NCBI GenBank assembly: GCA_949825065.1 | Contig: OX463848.1 | Location: forward strand, 39,539,380 to 39,603,379 | Direction: 5' to 3' | From: Odontocerum albicorne | Lineage: Eukaryota; Arthropoda; Insecta; Trichoptera; Odontoceridae | Length of the DNA: 64,000 bases | Shown: positions 1 through 10,855 of the stretch, piece after piece | How positions within the stretch are numbered: position 1 is the first letter of the stretch | How the letters are laid out: each line of letters opens with the position of its first letter | Made by a program: the position numbers and the translations under genes | The notes under the pieces: generated by a model | Told to the model about the DNA's origin: nothing | Databases searched by the model: none | What the model saw: the letters and a program-made list of their open reading frames with translations, nothing else

Positions 1-20
1 CAGCATTTTTTTTAAATATA

Positions 21-590
21 AAGGGTCTTTCAAATTGAGCGGTTTTATTAATTCAAATTTTTTAAATTCTTGAATAAAACACACAATTTGCTTTGATTTC
101 AAAAAACTTTTTACTGGTCATTGAAGTACGAGTATAATATATGACATTTAAACACAATAAACAGTATCCGCCAAATGTCCACCTCTTGCAGCTACACAGA
201 TGTCCACTCTTTTGTCAAATTTTCTATGACATTTTGGCATGATTGCTGTTCTAACATAACTCACCAGTAACGCGAATAATTTCGTCCTTCAGCTCAGGAA
301 TTGATTGGGGGCCATTCTTATAGACCTGGCTTCCCACGTAACCCCAGAGAAAATAGTCCAATCGTGTCAGATCACATGATCTTGGTGGCCAATTAACATC
401 ACCGTTTCCAGAAATTACAATACATAAAATAATTCAACAATTGGAACGCGTTGTTGTATTGTATACGACTCCATATTTATAAATGTCATACATTACACTT
501 TTCAAATGTCACAAGCCCCAGGTAAGTTCGCGACGGCATCTGTGTTTTATCCAAGAATTTAAAAAAAAATGCTCAATTCGAAAGACCCTC
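21..590 (-). mobile_element. Tc1/mariner deletion derivative, family M copy 1
   Basis: Non-autonomous DNA transposon of about 570 bp. The ends are inverted copies of AAGGGTCTTTCAAATTGAGC and TA flanks both sides (19-20 and 591-592), as expected for Tc1/mariner. On the minus strand it keeps a start-like peptide beginning MESYT and, after a frame break, the C-terminal transposase block with CDLTPLDYFLWGYV, which holds the third catalytic Asp. The first two catalytic Asp regions are missing, so it cannot encode active transposase. Four more copies lie in the window. Confidence 0.85.
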
Positions 591-656
591 TATATTGATC
601 GAAGTCATAGGCATCCTTACATCACCGAATGCTAGGCGGAAAAAAATCAATTGTAT

Positions 657-745
657 ATGATTTGAGGGGAGTAGCACAGTGCGGGGTTTGAACCGGCGAC
701 CTTCCGCACGGAAGTCCAGTCTGTTACCGCGCGATCATGCACCTC
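657..745 (-). repeat. tRNA-like SINE head, second SINE type
   Basis: The reverse complement has a B-box match (GGTTCAAACCC) and, upstream, a plausible A-box stretch with GCGCGGTAAC. The cloverleaf is imperfect, so I read it as a tRNA-derived SINE relic and not a tRNA gene. Its sequence differs from the abundant SINE elsewhere in the window. Confidence 0.5.
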
Positions 746-843
746 TATAATTGTATTACATTTTGGTTGTATACAGCTGTGGTAAATTATCACGAGTAGT
801 TGTATAGACCAGAGAGGCAGGCTCAAAAATGTTTGTATTATAT

Positions 844-1060
844 AAAGTTCGGAAATTCTAGGATGAGTCCTGTGACAGCTCACAAATTTACCCCAATACA
901 ACCTAATGTAATGTATTTACCTAAATAACTTGCTATTTATTAGAATTGAGGCTTATATTAAAGTTGATAAAATAATTAAAATTACTGAACATCGTTACAA
1001 GGTTGTATTGGGGCAAATTTGCGAGCTGTCACAGGACTCATCCTAGAATTTCCGAACTAT
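844..1060. mobile_element. MITE family N copy 1
   Basis: Roughly 215-bp element whose ends are long inverted repeats: AGTTCGGAAATTCTAGGATG at the left and its complement at the right. The inverted repeat continues through the stretch reading GGGGCAAATTTG. The core is AT-rich with no ORF. Flanks are TA-rich, consistent with a TA target. A close copy is at 26961-27168, and the core recurs in a longer element near 55.4-56.0 kb. Confidence 0.8.
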
Positions 1061-1386
1061 ATATTTATTTTTAATTAAAGAAAAAGATCATATATCAGAA
1101 TATCGTGCCCGACTCCAACAGCTTAAAATAATTTCCACGATCTGTCAACCCTCTTTGGAATATTGAACAATTCAAGCTCTCCTCAGAAACTGCATTAAAA
1201 AAAATCTATTTTCTTTCTAAGCATGGACTGCCTCTCCGATCTGATTACTTATGTATCACATTTGCGTTTCACACAGTGAAAACTGTGGTAGATAAAAGCC
1301 AAAAATGTATTTTTGGATCAAATTAATAATATTTTGAAAGAAGGAAACGTAGAAAGTCAGACAAATCGTGAAAGGTGTATGAGAAA

Positions 1387-1944
1387 GTGTATATATACGT
1401 AGAAGATGTAAAGGAAGTCTTGGTCCAGATAGGAAACTCTTGCGTCTCTGGCTATTCCAACACGGAAATGTATATACGTAGAAGATGTAAAAGAAGTCTT
1501 TGTCCAGATAGGAAACTCTTGCGTCTCTGGCTATTCCAACACGGAAATGTATATACGTAGAAGATGTAAAGGAAGTCTTGGTCCAGATAGGAAACTCTTG
1601 CGTCTCTGGCTATTCCAACACGGAAATGTATATACGTAGAAGATGTAAAAGAAGTCTTTGTCCAGATAGGAAACTCTTGCGTCTCTGGCTATTCCAACAC
1701 GGAAATGTATATACGTAGAAGATGTAAAGGAAGTCTTTGTCCAGATAGGAAACTCTTGCGTCTCTGGCTATTCCAACACGGAAATGTATATACGTAGAAG
1801 ATGTAAAGGAAGTCTTTGTCCAGATAGGAAACTCTTGCGTCTCTGGCTATTCCAACACGGAAATGTATATACGTAGAAGATGTAAAGGAAGTCTTTGTCC
1901 AGATAGGAAACATTTGCGTCTCTGGCTATTCCAACACGGAAATG
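1387..1944. repeat. 79-bp tandem array (about 7 units)
   Basis: The landmark GGAAACTCTTGCGTCTCTGG (or a close variant) recurs at 1432, 1511, 1590, 1669, 1748, 1827 and 1906, a period of exactly 79 bp with very few differences. Because 79 is not a multiple of 3, ORFs read through the array shift frame every unit and are not genes. The unit resembles the 3' terminus of LINE R (AGATAGGAAAGTCTGGCGCT and the following CCGACAGGGAAA segment), so the array probably arose from an R tail. Confidence 0.95.
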
Positions 1945-2490
1945 GCATAATGGTATTTTATATATAATATGTAATATTACATTTTTGTATTGCTATTCAA
2001 CGAAACAAACATTGCAATTCTTTGTTAATCTTGGAGCATATCATTTCAGTAAGATTGTGGGAACTAAATTATTGTTCAGCGCAAGGCCCGAAGATTGCAA
2101 TTGCAACAATGTACAGATTCCAGTTTATACCACGAACAAAAAACTCCGCCCTAGATTTGAACCAGAAGATGACCAGAGCTATAGTTCAAACTGGTTCCTG
2201 CAGACTTGGGGTATTGTTCCTCCGGTCAACCACTCTCCTTTTGTGGACCTCCACTGACACAGTTTCTATTCAATCGAGAAATGAACACCTTTTTTTATAC
2301 CATCATTATTGTTATCTCAGTCGATTTTATTTAAAGAGTTTTGATATTCAATTGAATTGGGAGGAAATTAAATTAAATGTAATATTCTAGCAATAGGCAT
2401 TTTAGCGTGTTGTCAATAATTCATTTATTAATCTTCTTCACTCTTATCCTGAACTATCTTCAATTGGCTTTTGTTATCCTCCATCATCGT
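1945..2490. other. Unassigned AT-rich spacer
   Basis: Two overlapping plus-strand ORFs (90 and 122 codons) run through here, but they resemble nothing I recognise, overlap each other and have no coding-like context. I see no repeat boundary or RNA gene. Confidence 0.5.
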
Positions 2491-2499
2491 TCCTTTCAT

Positions 2500-2800
2500 T
2501 CCAATCGTATCGACAACATCAGATCTTTATCGTATCAGCCCAAAGAGATGCAACTGCGATGTCATTGGGTATTCCTTCCAGCAGGCCTTCTTCCGAGCAG
2601 CTAACGGGGTTCAGTGGATAAACCACCAGGTGCGACAATAATGGAAAGTCACCACACATATTGTACATTTTGGTGGATCCTCTGCGTCAATTCTCCATCT
2701 GAGGAGATTCTCTTTTAATCTGTTCACGAGGGTGCCTAGACTATTAAAATATCTCCATATGGCCCATGGTAGATTGTGTCCCACCAGAGGGCACTCCGAC
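2500..2800 (-). pseudogene. Possible LINE C-terminal (RNase H / zinc-knuckle) remnant
   Basis: The minus strand reads TLVNRLKENLLRWRID, followed by KCTICGDFPLLSHLVVYP. This has the layout of the post-RNase H tail of some LINEs: NR-x-R helix, then Cys-x2-Cys, then a His-Leu stretch ending near a Pro or Cys. The expected final Cys is displaced and reading frames are broken on both sides. The assignment rests on motif layout only; chance resemblance is possible. Confidence 0.35.
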
Positions 2801-3044
2801 GGCTGAATCTATGTCCATAGACTTTCAGTTCTAGCTCTCCAAGAATCGAGACGCTCACTTTCCAAAGAGCCTTTGAGGGGGTTGTGTGTAGTCGGAAAAC
2901 TCCTGCGTGACCTGTCTTGGCTGTATTGGTATTGGGACGTAAATAAGGCGTTTGTGTTTCACACGCATGCATACAATATTGCGGCTGATGTTTGGAGGAG
3001 ATATCCATGCAAGTATGAAAACCTTTTGCACTGCAGTTGCTTTG

Positions 3045-3150
3045 CAACATTTCGTAATCCACGAGAATTCGAACCTGCGGCACCCTACTGTTAGACGATT
3101 GCGGCTGAAGATCTTTGGTACCCACCACATGACTACCTCCGTGGTTTAAA
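3045..3150 (-). repeat. tRNA-like head, degenerate
   Basis: The reverse complement contains a B-box-like GGTTCGAATTC preceded by a D-arm-like TGGTGGGTACC. It differs from the main SINE family. Adjacent minus ORFs (2736-3130) are chance readings through this and neighbouring sequence. Confidence 0.35.
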
Positions 3151-3923
3151 TGTTAAGACTTGTCTTGTTATTGAAGGAGGTTATTTTTTAAAAAATACTT
3201 CACAGTCTGGTAAGAGATTGCTCGTGCTGGAAAGGATGGTTGACAAAGATGGTTAATACTTGCCTTACTGTGCTAAAAAATTCCGACAGCCACTGTGCTG
3301 GACGCTCAGCATCCAGTGAAAAATGTATGTTTTAAATTAAAATGATGCAAAATCTGCTAGGTTATCTTTTGTAATTAGCTATAAAATTATTTTATTATGT
3401 AAGTCTTGGTCACTCACTATCCATCATAGGGTGGCAAGTGTTAATAGGATCCTTAGAACCCAAGGAACGACAGTAAAGAAGAGCTCGTCTTTTTAAATAA
3501 TTTGTTTATTTTTTTTTTCTTTTTTAATGCTATTGAATACCGATTCTTTCGATATTTATTCAACGATACACAAAGGAAATGTTTCGTAACTTTTCAAATA
3601 ACAAACGGACCGGAACAGATATTTTGGAAAAGTCAACAAAAACGTCAGGAACAGTGCAAAGAATATAAACAAGAAGTCGTACTCATTTCGACATTCACAA
3701 CGGAATGGGCATTTCATTCGAGTAGCAACAGGAAATTAACTGAGAGTTCAATGAGAGTTTATAAAGTTTAAAGGCAAAGTTTATAAAATTTCGTATCAAC
3801 CAGTAGCTCTTAAACTTTTTAGATGTGTGCTCACTTTTGATTTTATGGTTTATTTCAATTACGAAACAATGTGTGACATACATAGTAATATGAAATGCAG
3901 TAATAAGGGATTAATGTGATGTT
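3150..3923. other. Unassigned AT-rich spacer
   Basis: Low-complexity A/T sequence. An 89-codon plus ORF starts in a poly-T run and shows no motif. Nothing is assigned. Confidence 0.5.
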
Positions 3924-3927
3924 TTAA

Positions 3928-4429
3928 CCCTACAATGCATGACATCATGGAATTTGATGAAATTTATATTCAGCATAGGAAAAGTGATATATACAACGGG
4001 AAAAATAATAAAAAAAATCAAAAACAATCTTAGTGTTTTTTTTTATTGAAAAGATGCATGATGATGCAAATTTGCTTCACACATATTTTGTTGATTTTTA
4101 CCATGCAGATATGTAAGTGTTTACATTAAAATATTGTGTAAATAAATAAAACATACCTGATTTTTTTTTTTAACTTCTAAAATACTTTTATTGTGGTTTA
4201 ATTAATTCTTGAAATGCAGTAAAAAGTTGAATCCACCATTCCTCCAACTGTCAAAATTATAAATATTTTTTTTTGTATACAAACGCCTTTTTAAATTTTT
4301 TTTTGCAAATAGTCAACAAGAGAGATAGTTGTACCATATGATTTTAGTGTATTTTATTCCCAAAAGATGGTCTTGCATTTATCATATTTTTTTATTATTT
4401 GCAAATTTGCATCCCAATGCACTGTAAGG
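3928..4429. mobile_element. TTAA-flanked MITE candidate (piggyBac-like)
   Basis: The left end is TTAA followed by CCCTACAATGCATG. The right end read in reverse is CCTTACAGTGCATT, and the flanking tetranucleotide there is TTTT instead of TTAA. About 11 of 14 terminal bases match. Subterminal GCAAATTTGC motifs lie near both ends in opposite orientation. A CCC-start with TTAA fits piggyBac-type ends, but the element is degenerate and has no ORF. Confidence 0.4.
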
Positions 4430-4442
4430 TTTTGAGTAACAT

Positions 4443-4750
4443 AAAAAATAACAGTAAGATGGTTTGGGCACATATAACGAATAAATAAAGGAATACTAAT
4501 TAAACAAATATTCAAAGCAAATGTGAGTGAAAGGGGCTATAGAGAAAGACCAAGAAAAGTATGGTTGGATCAAGTGAATGATATTTTAAAATAAGGCAAT
4601 ATAAAAAGTCATGACAGTCTTTCAAGAGTTGTATGAGAAGGTGAATGGATAAGTAAGAGGCGGAAGATGTATGCCACGATAAAAAAATCTGGCGCTTTCT
4701 CCTCTCTGCCTACCCTGACAAGGAAACGGCGTAAGTCTATGTGTTTCGAA
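4443..4750 (+). pseudogene. LINE family R, 3' fragment
   Basis: Fragment of the commonest retrotransposon in the window. Across copies, the sense strand encodes the end of a reverse transcriptase polyprotein, with the recurring blocks LRWFGHV, RGRPRKVW, RSCMRRCMDVEEAKDV, then DRKVWRSVLSAYP. It ends in a short 3' UTR containing GGCGTGATGGTATGTATG. This copy has stops and frameshifts throughout. Such a C-terminal layout is typical of APE-type LINEs; I do not assign a clade. Confidence 0.75.
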
Positions 4751-5047
4751 GCTTTCGCGTTCGATCGTATCAATTTGATAAGGTTTTTGGAGTGTTTTAC
4801 CTACCACGTGGTTTAACGTATGATAGCGAAGTTGGCTACAAACTAGCCTTGAAAATGAAAACTGCAACGTTTTCGAAATGTCTGCATCATAAGCCGAGCC
4901 AAACGGTAAAACAATCCGAAAAACCTTATCCAACTGGTGTGATTAAATGTTTATTACATACCATATAACATATGTATGTTAATACGAATTCATCAAAATT
5001 CAAAACGTTTATTAAATTCGTGGTTTTAAACACAATATATCCATACA

Positions 5048-5185
5048 TCTGTGGCCTAGATAGTAAGACAAACTTCATTAACTGATTGATAAGAATACTG
5101 TCTCCTAACCCGGGGGTTACGGGTTCGATTACCGCTTTATCCATTTATAAAAAAAAAGTGTTCTAGTCTGATTTAAGATTAATTA
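5048..5185 (+). repeat. tRNA-derived SINE, head and start of body
   Basis: Contains the tRNA-like promoter region: A-box region GTGGCCTAGATAGTAAGAC and B-box GGGTTCGATT, then an A-run and the body start TCTAGTCTGATTT. It carries an internal insertion between the A and B boxes and stops before the 3' tail. Other copies define the full family of about 210 bp. Confidence 0.7.
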
Positions 5186-5189
5186 TATA

Positions 5190-5415
5190 TTTATTTATTT
5201 TTTCTAGTTCTATTTACTAGTTCTTTATATATTTATTTATTTTTTCAAAACAGGCTTAGCCCAATTACTTTGAAAAATACAAGACATATTAAAAAAGAAG
5301 AAAAATTACATAGAAAAAAATAAAAAATTATATACAATAAAATAAAAAAATAATGTATATACATACATACGAGTATATACACACAAACATATGATACACA
5401 TATATTCACAATGAC
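5190..5415 (-). repeat. LINE family H, 3' tail
   Basis: On the minus strand this matches the 3' end of the H copy at 48.6-48.8 kb: a stretch with AAGTAATTGGGCTAAGCCTG followed by an AAATAAATAAATA tail. Only the 3' UTR and tail are retained. Confidence 0.7.
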
Positions 5416-5799
5416 TTAAGTAACCGTTTACGTTAATGCCAGAACGTTAATGCCGTAACCATTCTGGTTGGTTGAAAGAAATTTTCACATGGACGTAAAG
5501 TCCGCTAGGTTGTATTTTTACGCAAGTATAATGCAATATAAATACACATCACGCCGTGTCCCTAAAATTATTCAGAAGTCGTACACTTTCTTAAATATAG
5601 TAATAATTAAATTTATTCCATCAAATGTGCAATGTACATAAGCAATAAACAACATATATACTCGTATGTGTAATAAATATAATTAAAAAAAAAAAACAAT
5701 GTGATTTACTTAGAAAAATAATGAAATAAAAAAATAAATATTCTATTCAGATTATTCACTTGTTAAAATAAACATTTATCTAGTAATTCCATTAATTAC

Positions 5800-5912
5800 A
5801 TTAAATCCCGGTTCGCTTGTTTCTACCTCTGATCCCGAGAATCTTCAAGCGGAATGATGCCTAAAGAGGGCCTCGGGACGGAAGGTAGAAACACGTGCAG
5901 CGGGGATCAACA
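5800..5912. mobile_element. Hairpin element family U
   Basis: Short fold-back: CTTGTTTCTACCTC at the left pairs with GGTAGAAACACGTG at the right, and the arms extend into AATCCC/GGGGAT. Related copies occur near 37.95, 38.34, 44.58 and 45.82 kb. No ORF and no clear target duplication. Confidence 0.6.
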
Positions 5913-6161
5913 ATATTAGTCTAATATATTATTTTTATCCATAAATATTTTAATAGGGAGTTCCACAAAGTTAAAGCCGAATCCTTTGACAAATTTATCT
6001 AGTCGCTAACCGCATTTTCCATTGGCGCAGCGTAAAATGCTGACTTGCAATATCTCTAATTAATGAGATGTCAGTTCGCTTTATACGCTCGTGAATTCAC
6101 TGCTTGTATCAAAGAGGAGTGTTCAAAATAGTGCCTACATAAAATATTTAATATTTATCTT

Positions 6162-6340
6162 TTTGTTTAGTCAAACGCTGTTTATTTCACTATAAAACGG
6201 TATAACCCTACCGGTTTCAAGGTTTTTATCTCATCATCAGGGGAGAACTGAAAACCTTGAAATCGGTAGGGTTATACCGTTATGTAAAGTGGAATAAACA
6301 GGGTTTGACTAAACAAATTACAATGTCTTGAAACTTCCAC
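6162..6340 (-). mobile_element. Hairpin element family P copy 1 (Penelope-like, hammerhead-like motif)
   Basis: Inverted repeat with arms of about 65 nt (6162-6227 against 6250-6317) joined by a short loop. On the minus strand, 6245-6198 contains CTGATGA, a short helix region, GAAAC and CGGTA. This order matches the hammerhead ribozyme core known from Penelope-like terminal repeats. It is followed by a shared asymmetric tail containing TTCCACAGTGTTAATGCC. Activity is not implied; stem II here (AGAT/ACCT) has a mismatch. Confidence 0.65.
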
Positions 6341-6817
6341 AGTGTTAATGCCTTCACTATAAATAATATAATATTTATCTTATGAAACATCTATTTGAGG
6401 TATTTTCTGTTAAATTTTACAAAACATTACCACTTTACCATGCCCTTATTAGAGTAGGAAGAGAGAGCAGATCTCCACTTAATTATATCCTGGCACACAT
6501 CCTTTGATTGTGCCATATCAATAAACCTCATCATGCATAAAGTCTTGTATGAAGGCTTTTTACTCTTCCCTCCTTGAAAATTTGATTAATTTGATCGTGC
6601 CACATTTTTCTATGAATTTCTTAACTTCTTATACCTTCTATACATATTTTATAGATTATGTTCTATCTTTCATCATTCATTCATTCTACGTGGCTGAACT
6701 ATCTTAATGCCCCTGTCTTTAACTTGCGCACTGCATCTTTTTTTAATCCACATTATTTCCTAATGAACGGATTTTATAGAACACTCCTAAATATCCAAGA
6801 AAAATTATACTTTAGGC

Positions 6818-7176
6818 CAGCGGTGGCCAACTTGTTTGTTGTCGCGATCGACTTTTTATGTCAAAAAATAGTCGCGATCTACCTATCAACTTGACACATA
6901 TGTAACACACGTGTTAAAAATGGATAACTTAATAACTTATAAGTATGAGCGAAATTTACTTCTCTAAAACAATATTAAAGAGACGAAAACTTATACATAC
7001 ATGTTACATTTATTTGGGTTAGACATATCTACACATTAAAAAATGATAACTAATTGACTGCGTTGACAAGTGCATACGCGCAATGTGATTCGGCAACATC
7101 GTATGGCATATTGTATGTTACGAAAATGGCCTCAATCGTGAGCGAAAATTCAACGATCAACCATTGGACATCTCTG
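6818..7176. mobile_element. hAT-type non-autonomous element, copy 1
   Basis: About 359 bp. Left end CAGCGGTGGCCAAC, right end complement of CAGAGATGTCCAAT. It is flanked by CTTTAGGC (6810-6817) and CTATAGGT (7177-7184), 8-bp duplications matching at 6 positions. A CAG-start with an 8-bp target duplication is the hAT signature. The interior shares sequence (minus strand here) with the element at 40.7-41.6 kb. Confidence 0.7.
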
Positions 7177-7184
7177 CTATAGGT

Positions 7185-8370
7185 TATTCCTCGTGATCGA
7201 GTATGATTGTCAACCATTTTATTCATATAAAACACCTGTGCGTGTGTTGATTTAAAGTGTGCAAGCTTTTACACTTCAGCAAGCACAGCACAGTCTTGAT
7301 AGGTCAAACTCAAAGTTCCGATGGCAAGGAGATAAAAGTTCCAGTACGATCAGTGGATTTAATCTGCTGCAGCTTTTCGTAAGGCAGGGATTTATATTGA
7401 GTTCAATTATTGTCTTGCTTACTTACATTATTAAAATTTATGATACGAAGCACATAAACTACAGAACAATATATATTCAGATGTAAAACCGTCTAGAAGT
7501 AGCAACTGCCCGGAACTGAATATGTCATGAATCAAACCTGGGGCGCCTACTTGCTATTCGTTGGATCACAGCCGCCGATAAAAACGGCTTCCAAGAAAAA
7601 TTAATATAAAGCGAAACATCAGTTTAGAATCAGTGCTTTAAGAAGTAAAGGAATATTTATAATGGAAATATTAGTATAACAGAAGTTGTTTAAGCAACTG
7701 TTTGGTAGAAAACTTCAAGGGGAATAATCGGTTCACGGATATTGAGCAATTTGATAATAGTTTCAGCTGAGCTATGAATGATGAAGACTCGAGCTATGAG
7801 TGATGAAAACTCTGAAAAAGTGATGGAAGCGAAATATTTATAGAAAATTCTGTATTAAGTTGAAGACTGAAAGACAAACTTCATGATTATGATGAGGTAG
7901 GAGATATATTAAGTGTATTTTGTTCCTTTTTTGTCTTCTATTTTGTTATTAACTTTATGTGTTATTTATTGACAAAATAAAGTGCACTTAAGTGTCATTT
8001 AAGTATGTGCTGGTAATTATGACAGTGAAGTAAGTCATATCGTCGTTGTTCCAAGCATTTAAGTACAAATATTGAGTTTTTAGATAAATGCAATTTAAGT
8101 TTCGGAAGGCGATGTAAAATCAAGTTTTTAATAAAATAAAATACAAACAGATGTTATTTAAAGACAGTTTATTTATTTATAAGAATTACTACAAAAATAA
8201 TGAGTAACTTAAAAACATATTACCTAAAAATTTAAAATACGGACAACTGTTTTGGACTTAATCCTTTGTTGGTGAAAACAACTGTAAAAAGGTGACTTAA
8301 ACGCTTCTAAAATTTGGTTTTTTCTATATTATTTTATTATTTATTCCGAATCACTTGATGTGTCGTGGAT
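7185..8370. other. Unassigned spacer
   Basis: AT-rich. A 75-codon ORF at 7259-7486 and short open stretches near 7.72-7.87 kb rich in Asp and Glu codons show no family motif. There is no recognised repeat boundary. Confidence 0.45.
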
Positions 8371-8575
8371 TATTAAGTAATGAACTCTTGTGCTGGTTGG
8401 TAGGGATGGTTTATTAAGTAATGAACTCTTGTGCTGGTTGGTAGGGATGGTTTATTAAGTAATGAACTCTTGTGCTGGTTGGTAGGGATGGTTTATTAAG
8501 TAATGAACTCTTGTGCTGGTTGGTAGGGATGGTTTATTAAGTAATGAACTCTTGTGCTGGTTGGTAGGGATGAAT
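8371..8575. repeat. 41-bp tandem array (5 units)
   Basis: TATTAAGTAATGAACTCTTG starts at 8371, 8412, 8453, 8494 and 8535. The units look identical, so the expansion is recent or homogenised. No ORF. Confidence 0.97.
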
Positions 8576-8869
8576 ACCAACTATGGAATTGCTTCGGGAT
8601 GGTATGTTTTTTTATCATTCCATAACAGCGAAACCATATAACTTTTGGACATAAAGGTTTTTTTCTTCATGTGTAGATATTTTTATTTTACGTAAAATGG
8701 CATCAAAAAGTCATTTTAAGCAAAAATGGACTTAAATGCTTTTCGCAGAATCTGACGATAAATTTTTTTCATTTTGAAATATTTAGACCTTTGCGTTTGT
8801 GTGTACTAAATGTGAATTGTGTGGGTCTAAATAAGCAGTCTTACAACTGGCAATATATTGTATTATATT

Positions 8870-9065
8870 ACACATTCGTCGTACACAGTACAACCTAATT
8901 AATTTATTATCATATAGCAATCTCTTCCCACCAACTAGGAAGATATTTTTAAGAATCTTAAGTGAAAACTATACTGGAACCCTTTTTTTTTTAAATATAT
9001 CCGGTACCAATAATGGACATCGAACTCGCAACCTCCAGATAAGAAGACAAGGTAGTAAGATCACG
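8870..9065 (-). repeat. tRNA-derived SINE that runs into the 125-bp satellite
   Basis: Minus-oriented SINE: tail similar to other copies (GCAATCTCTTCC), body TTAAGTGAAAAC and CTGGAACC, then the head with CGAACTCGCAACCTCC. The head continues without a break into satellite unit 1, so the array appears to have been seeded by this insertion. Confidence 0.75.
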
Positions 9066-9311
9066 GATGCTGTTTAGAAAGCTGGATAATTGCTAGGCAA
9101 ACCCATTAAAAACGCATTGAAAAATAGGCTATAAAATCTCGAAATCGAACTCGCAACCTCCAGATAAGAATACAAGGTAGTAAGATCACGGATGCTGTTT
9201 AGCAAGCTGGATAATTTCTAGGCAAACCCATTAAAAACACATTGAAAAATAGGCAATAAAATCTCGAAATCGAACTCGCAACCTCCAGATAAGAAGACAA
9301 GATACGGATAT

Positions 9312-9377
9312 CCTAGCAATAATCCAGCTTGCTAAACAGATCACGGATGCTGTTTAGCAAGCTGGATTATTGCTAGG
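9312..9377. repeat. Perfect 28-bp hairpin in long satellite unit 1
   Basis: Left arm 9312-9339 and right arm 9350-9377 are exact reverse complements around a 10-nt loop (9340-9349). Confidence 0.97.
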
Positions 9378-9841
9378 CAAATCCATTAAAAACGCATTGA
9401 AAAATAGGCAATAAAATCTCGAAATCGAACTCGCAACCTCCAGATAAGAAGATAAGATAGCAAGATCACGGATGCTGTTTAGCAAGCTGGATAATTGTTA
9501 GGCAAACCCATTAAAAATACATTGAAAAATAAGCAATAAAATCTCCAAATCGAACTCGCAACCTCCAGATAAGAAGACAAGGTAGTAAGATCACGGATGC
9601 TGTTTAGCAAGCTGGATAATTTCTAGGCAAACCCATTAAAAACACATTGAAAAATAGGCAATAATATCTCGAAATCGAACTCGCAACCTCCAGATAAGAA
9701 GACAAGGTAGTAAGATCACGGATGCTGTTTAGCAAGCTGGATAATTTCTAGGCAAACCCATTAAAAACACATTGAAAAATAGGCAATAATATCTCGAAAT
9801 CGAACTCGCAACCTCCAGATAAGAAGACAAGATACGGATAT

Positions 9842-9907
9842 CCTAGCAATAATCCAGCTTGCTAAACAGATCACGGATGCTGTTTAGCAAGCTGGATTAT
9901 TGCTAGG
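9842..9907. repeat. Perfect 28-bp hairpin in long satellite unit 2
   Basis: Same structure as the first hairpin: arms 9842-9869 and 9880-9907. Confidence 0.97.
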
Positions 9908-10121
9908 CAAATCCATTAAAAATGCATTGAAAAATAGGCAATAAAATCTCGAAATCGAACTCGCAACCTCCAGATAAGAAGACAAGGTAGTAAGATCACG
10001 GATGCTGTTTAGCAAGCTGGATAATTTCTAGGCAAACCCATTAAAAACGCATTGAAAAATAGGCAATAAAATCTCGAAATCGAACTCGCAACCTCCAGAT
10101 AAGAAGACAAGATACGGATAT

Positions 10122-10187
10122 CCTAGCAATAATCCAGCTTGCTAAACAGATCACGGATGCTGTTTAGCAAGCTGGATTATTGCTAGG
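10122..10187. repeat. Perfect 28-bp hairpin in long satellite unit 3
   Basis: Same structure: arms 10122-10149 and 10160-10187. Confidence 0.97.
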
Positions 10188-10855
10188 CAAATCCATTAAA
10201 AACGCATTGAAAAATAGGCAATAAAATCTCGAAATCGAACTCGCAACCTCCAGATAAGAAGACAAGATAGTAAGATCACGGATGCTGTTTAGCAAGCTGG
10301 ATTATTGCTAGGCAAATCCATTAAAAACGCATTGAAAAATAGGCATCAAAATCTCGAAATCGAACTCGCAACCTCCAGATAAGAAGACAAGGTAGTAAGA
10401 TCACGGAGGCTGTTTAGCAAGCTGGATAATTTCTAGGCAAACCCATTAAAAACGCATTGAAAAATAGGCAATCAAATCTCGAAATCGAACTCGCAACCTC
10501 CAGATAAGAAGACGAGGTAGTAAGATCACGGAGGCTGTTTAGCAAGCTGGATAATTTCTAGGCAAACCCAATAAAAACACATTGAAAAATAGGCTATAAA
10601 ATCTTGATATCGAATTCGCAACCTCCAGATAAGACGACAAGGTAGTAAGATCACGGATGCTGTTTAGCAAGCTGGATAACTTCTAGGCAAACCCATTAAA
10701 AACGCATTGAAAAATAGGCAATAAAATCTCGAAATCGAACTCGCAACCTCCAGATAAGAAGACAAGATAGTAAGATCACGGATGCTGTTTAGCAAGCTGG
10801 ATAATTTCTAGGCAAACCCATTAAAAACACATTGAAAAATAGGCAATAAAATCTG

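Larger units (their letters stand above)
9021..10855. repeat. 125/155-bp satellite array, 14 units
   Basis: CGAACTCGCAACCTCC begins at 9021, 9146, 9271, 9426, 9551, 9676, 9801, 9956, 10081, 10236, 10361, 10486, 10611 (as CGAATTCG) and 10736. Eleven units are 125 bp; those starting at 9271, 9801 and 10081 are 155 bp because they carry an extra segment that makes a hairpin. The first part of each unit resembles a reversed SINE tRNA head; the rest (GCTGTTTAGCAAGCTGGAT to GAAAAATAGGCAATAAAATC) is of unknown origin. Confidence 0.97.

Noticed and set aside
1375..1913. Plus ORF 1375-1560 and minus ORF 1689-1913 as genes
   Set aside because: Both lie in the 79-bp tandem array and simply read the repeat in successive frames.
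9021..10855. CRISPR-like array
   Set aside because: Units are contiguous 125/155-bp tandem repeats without unique spacers, in a eukaryotic repeat context.
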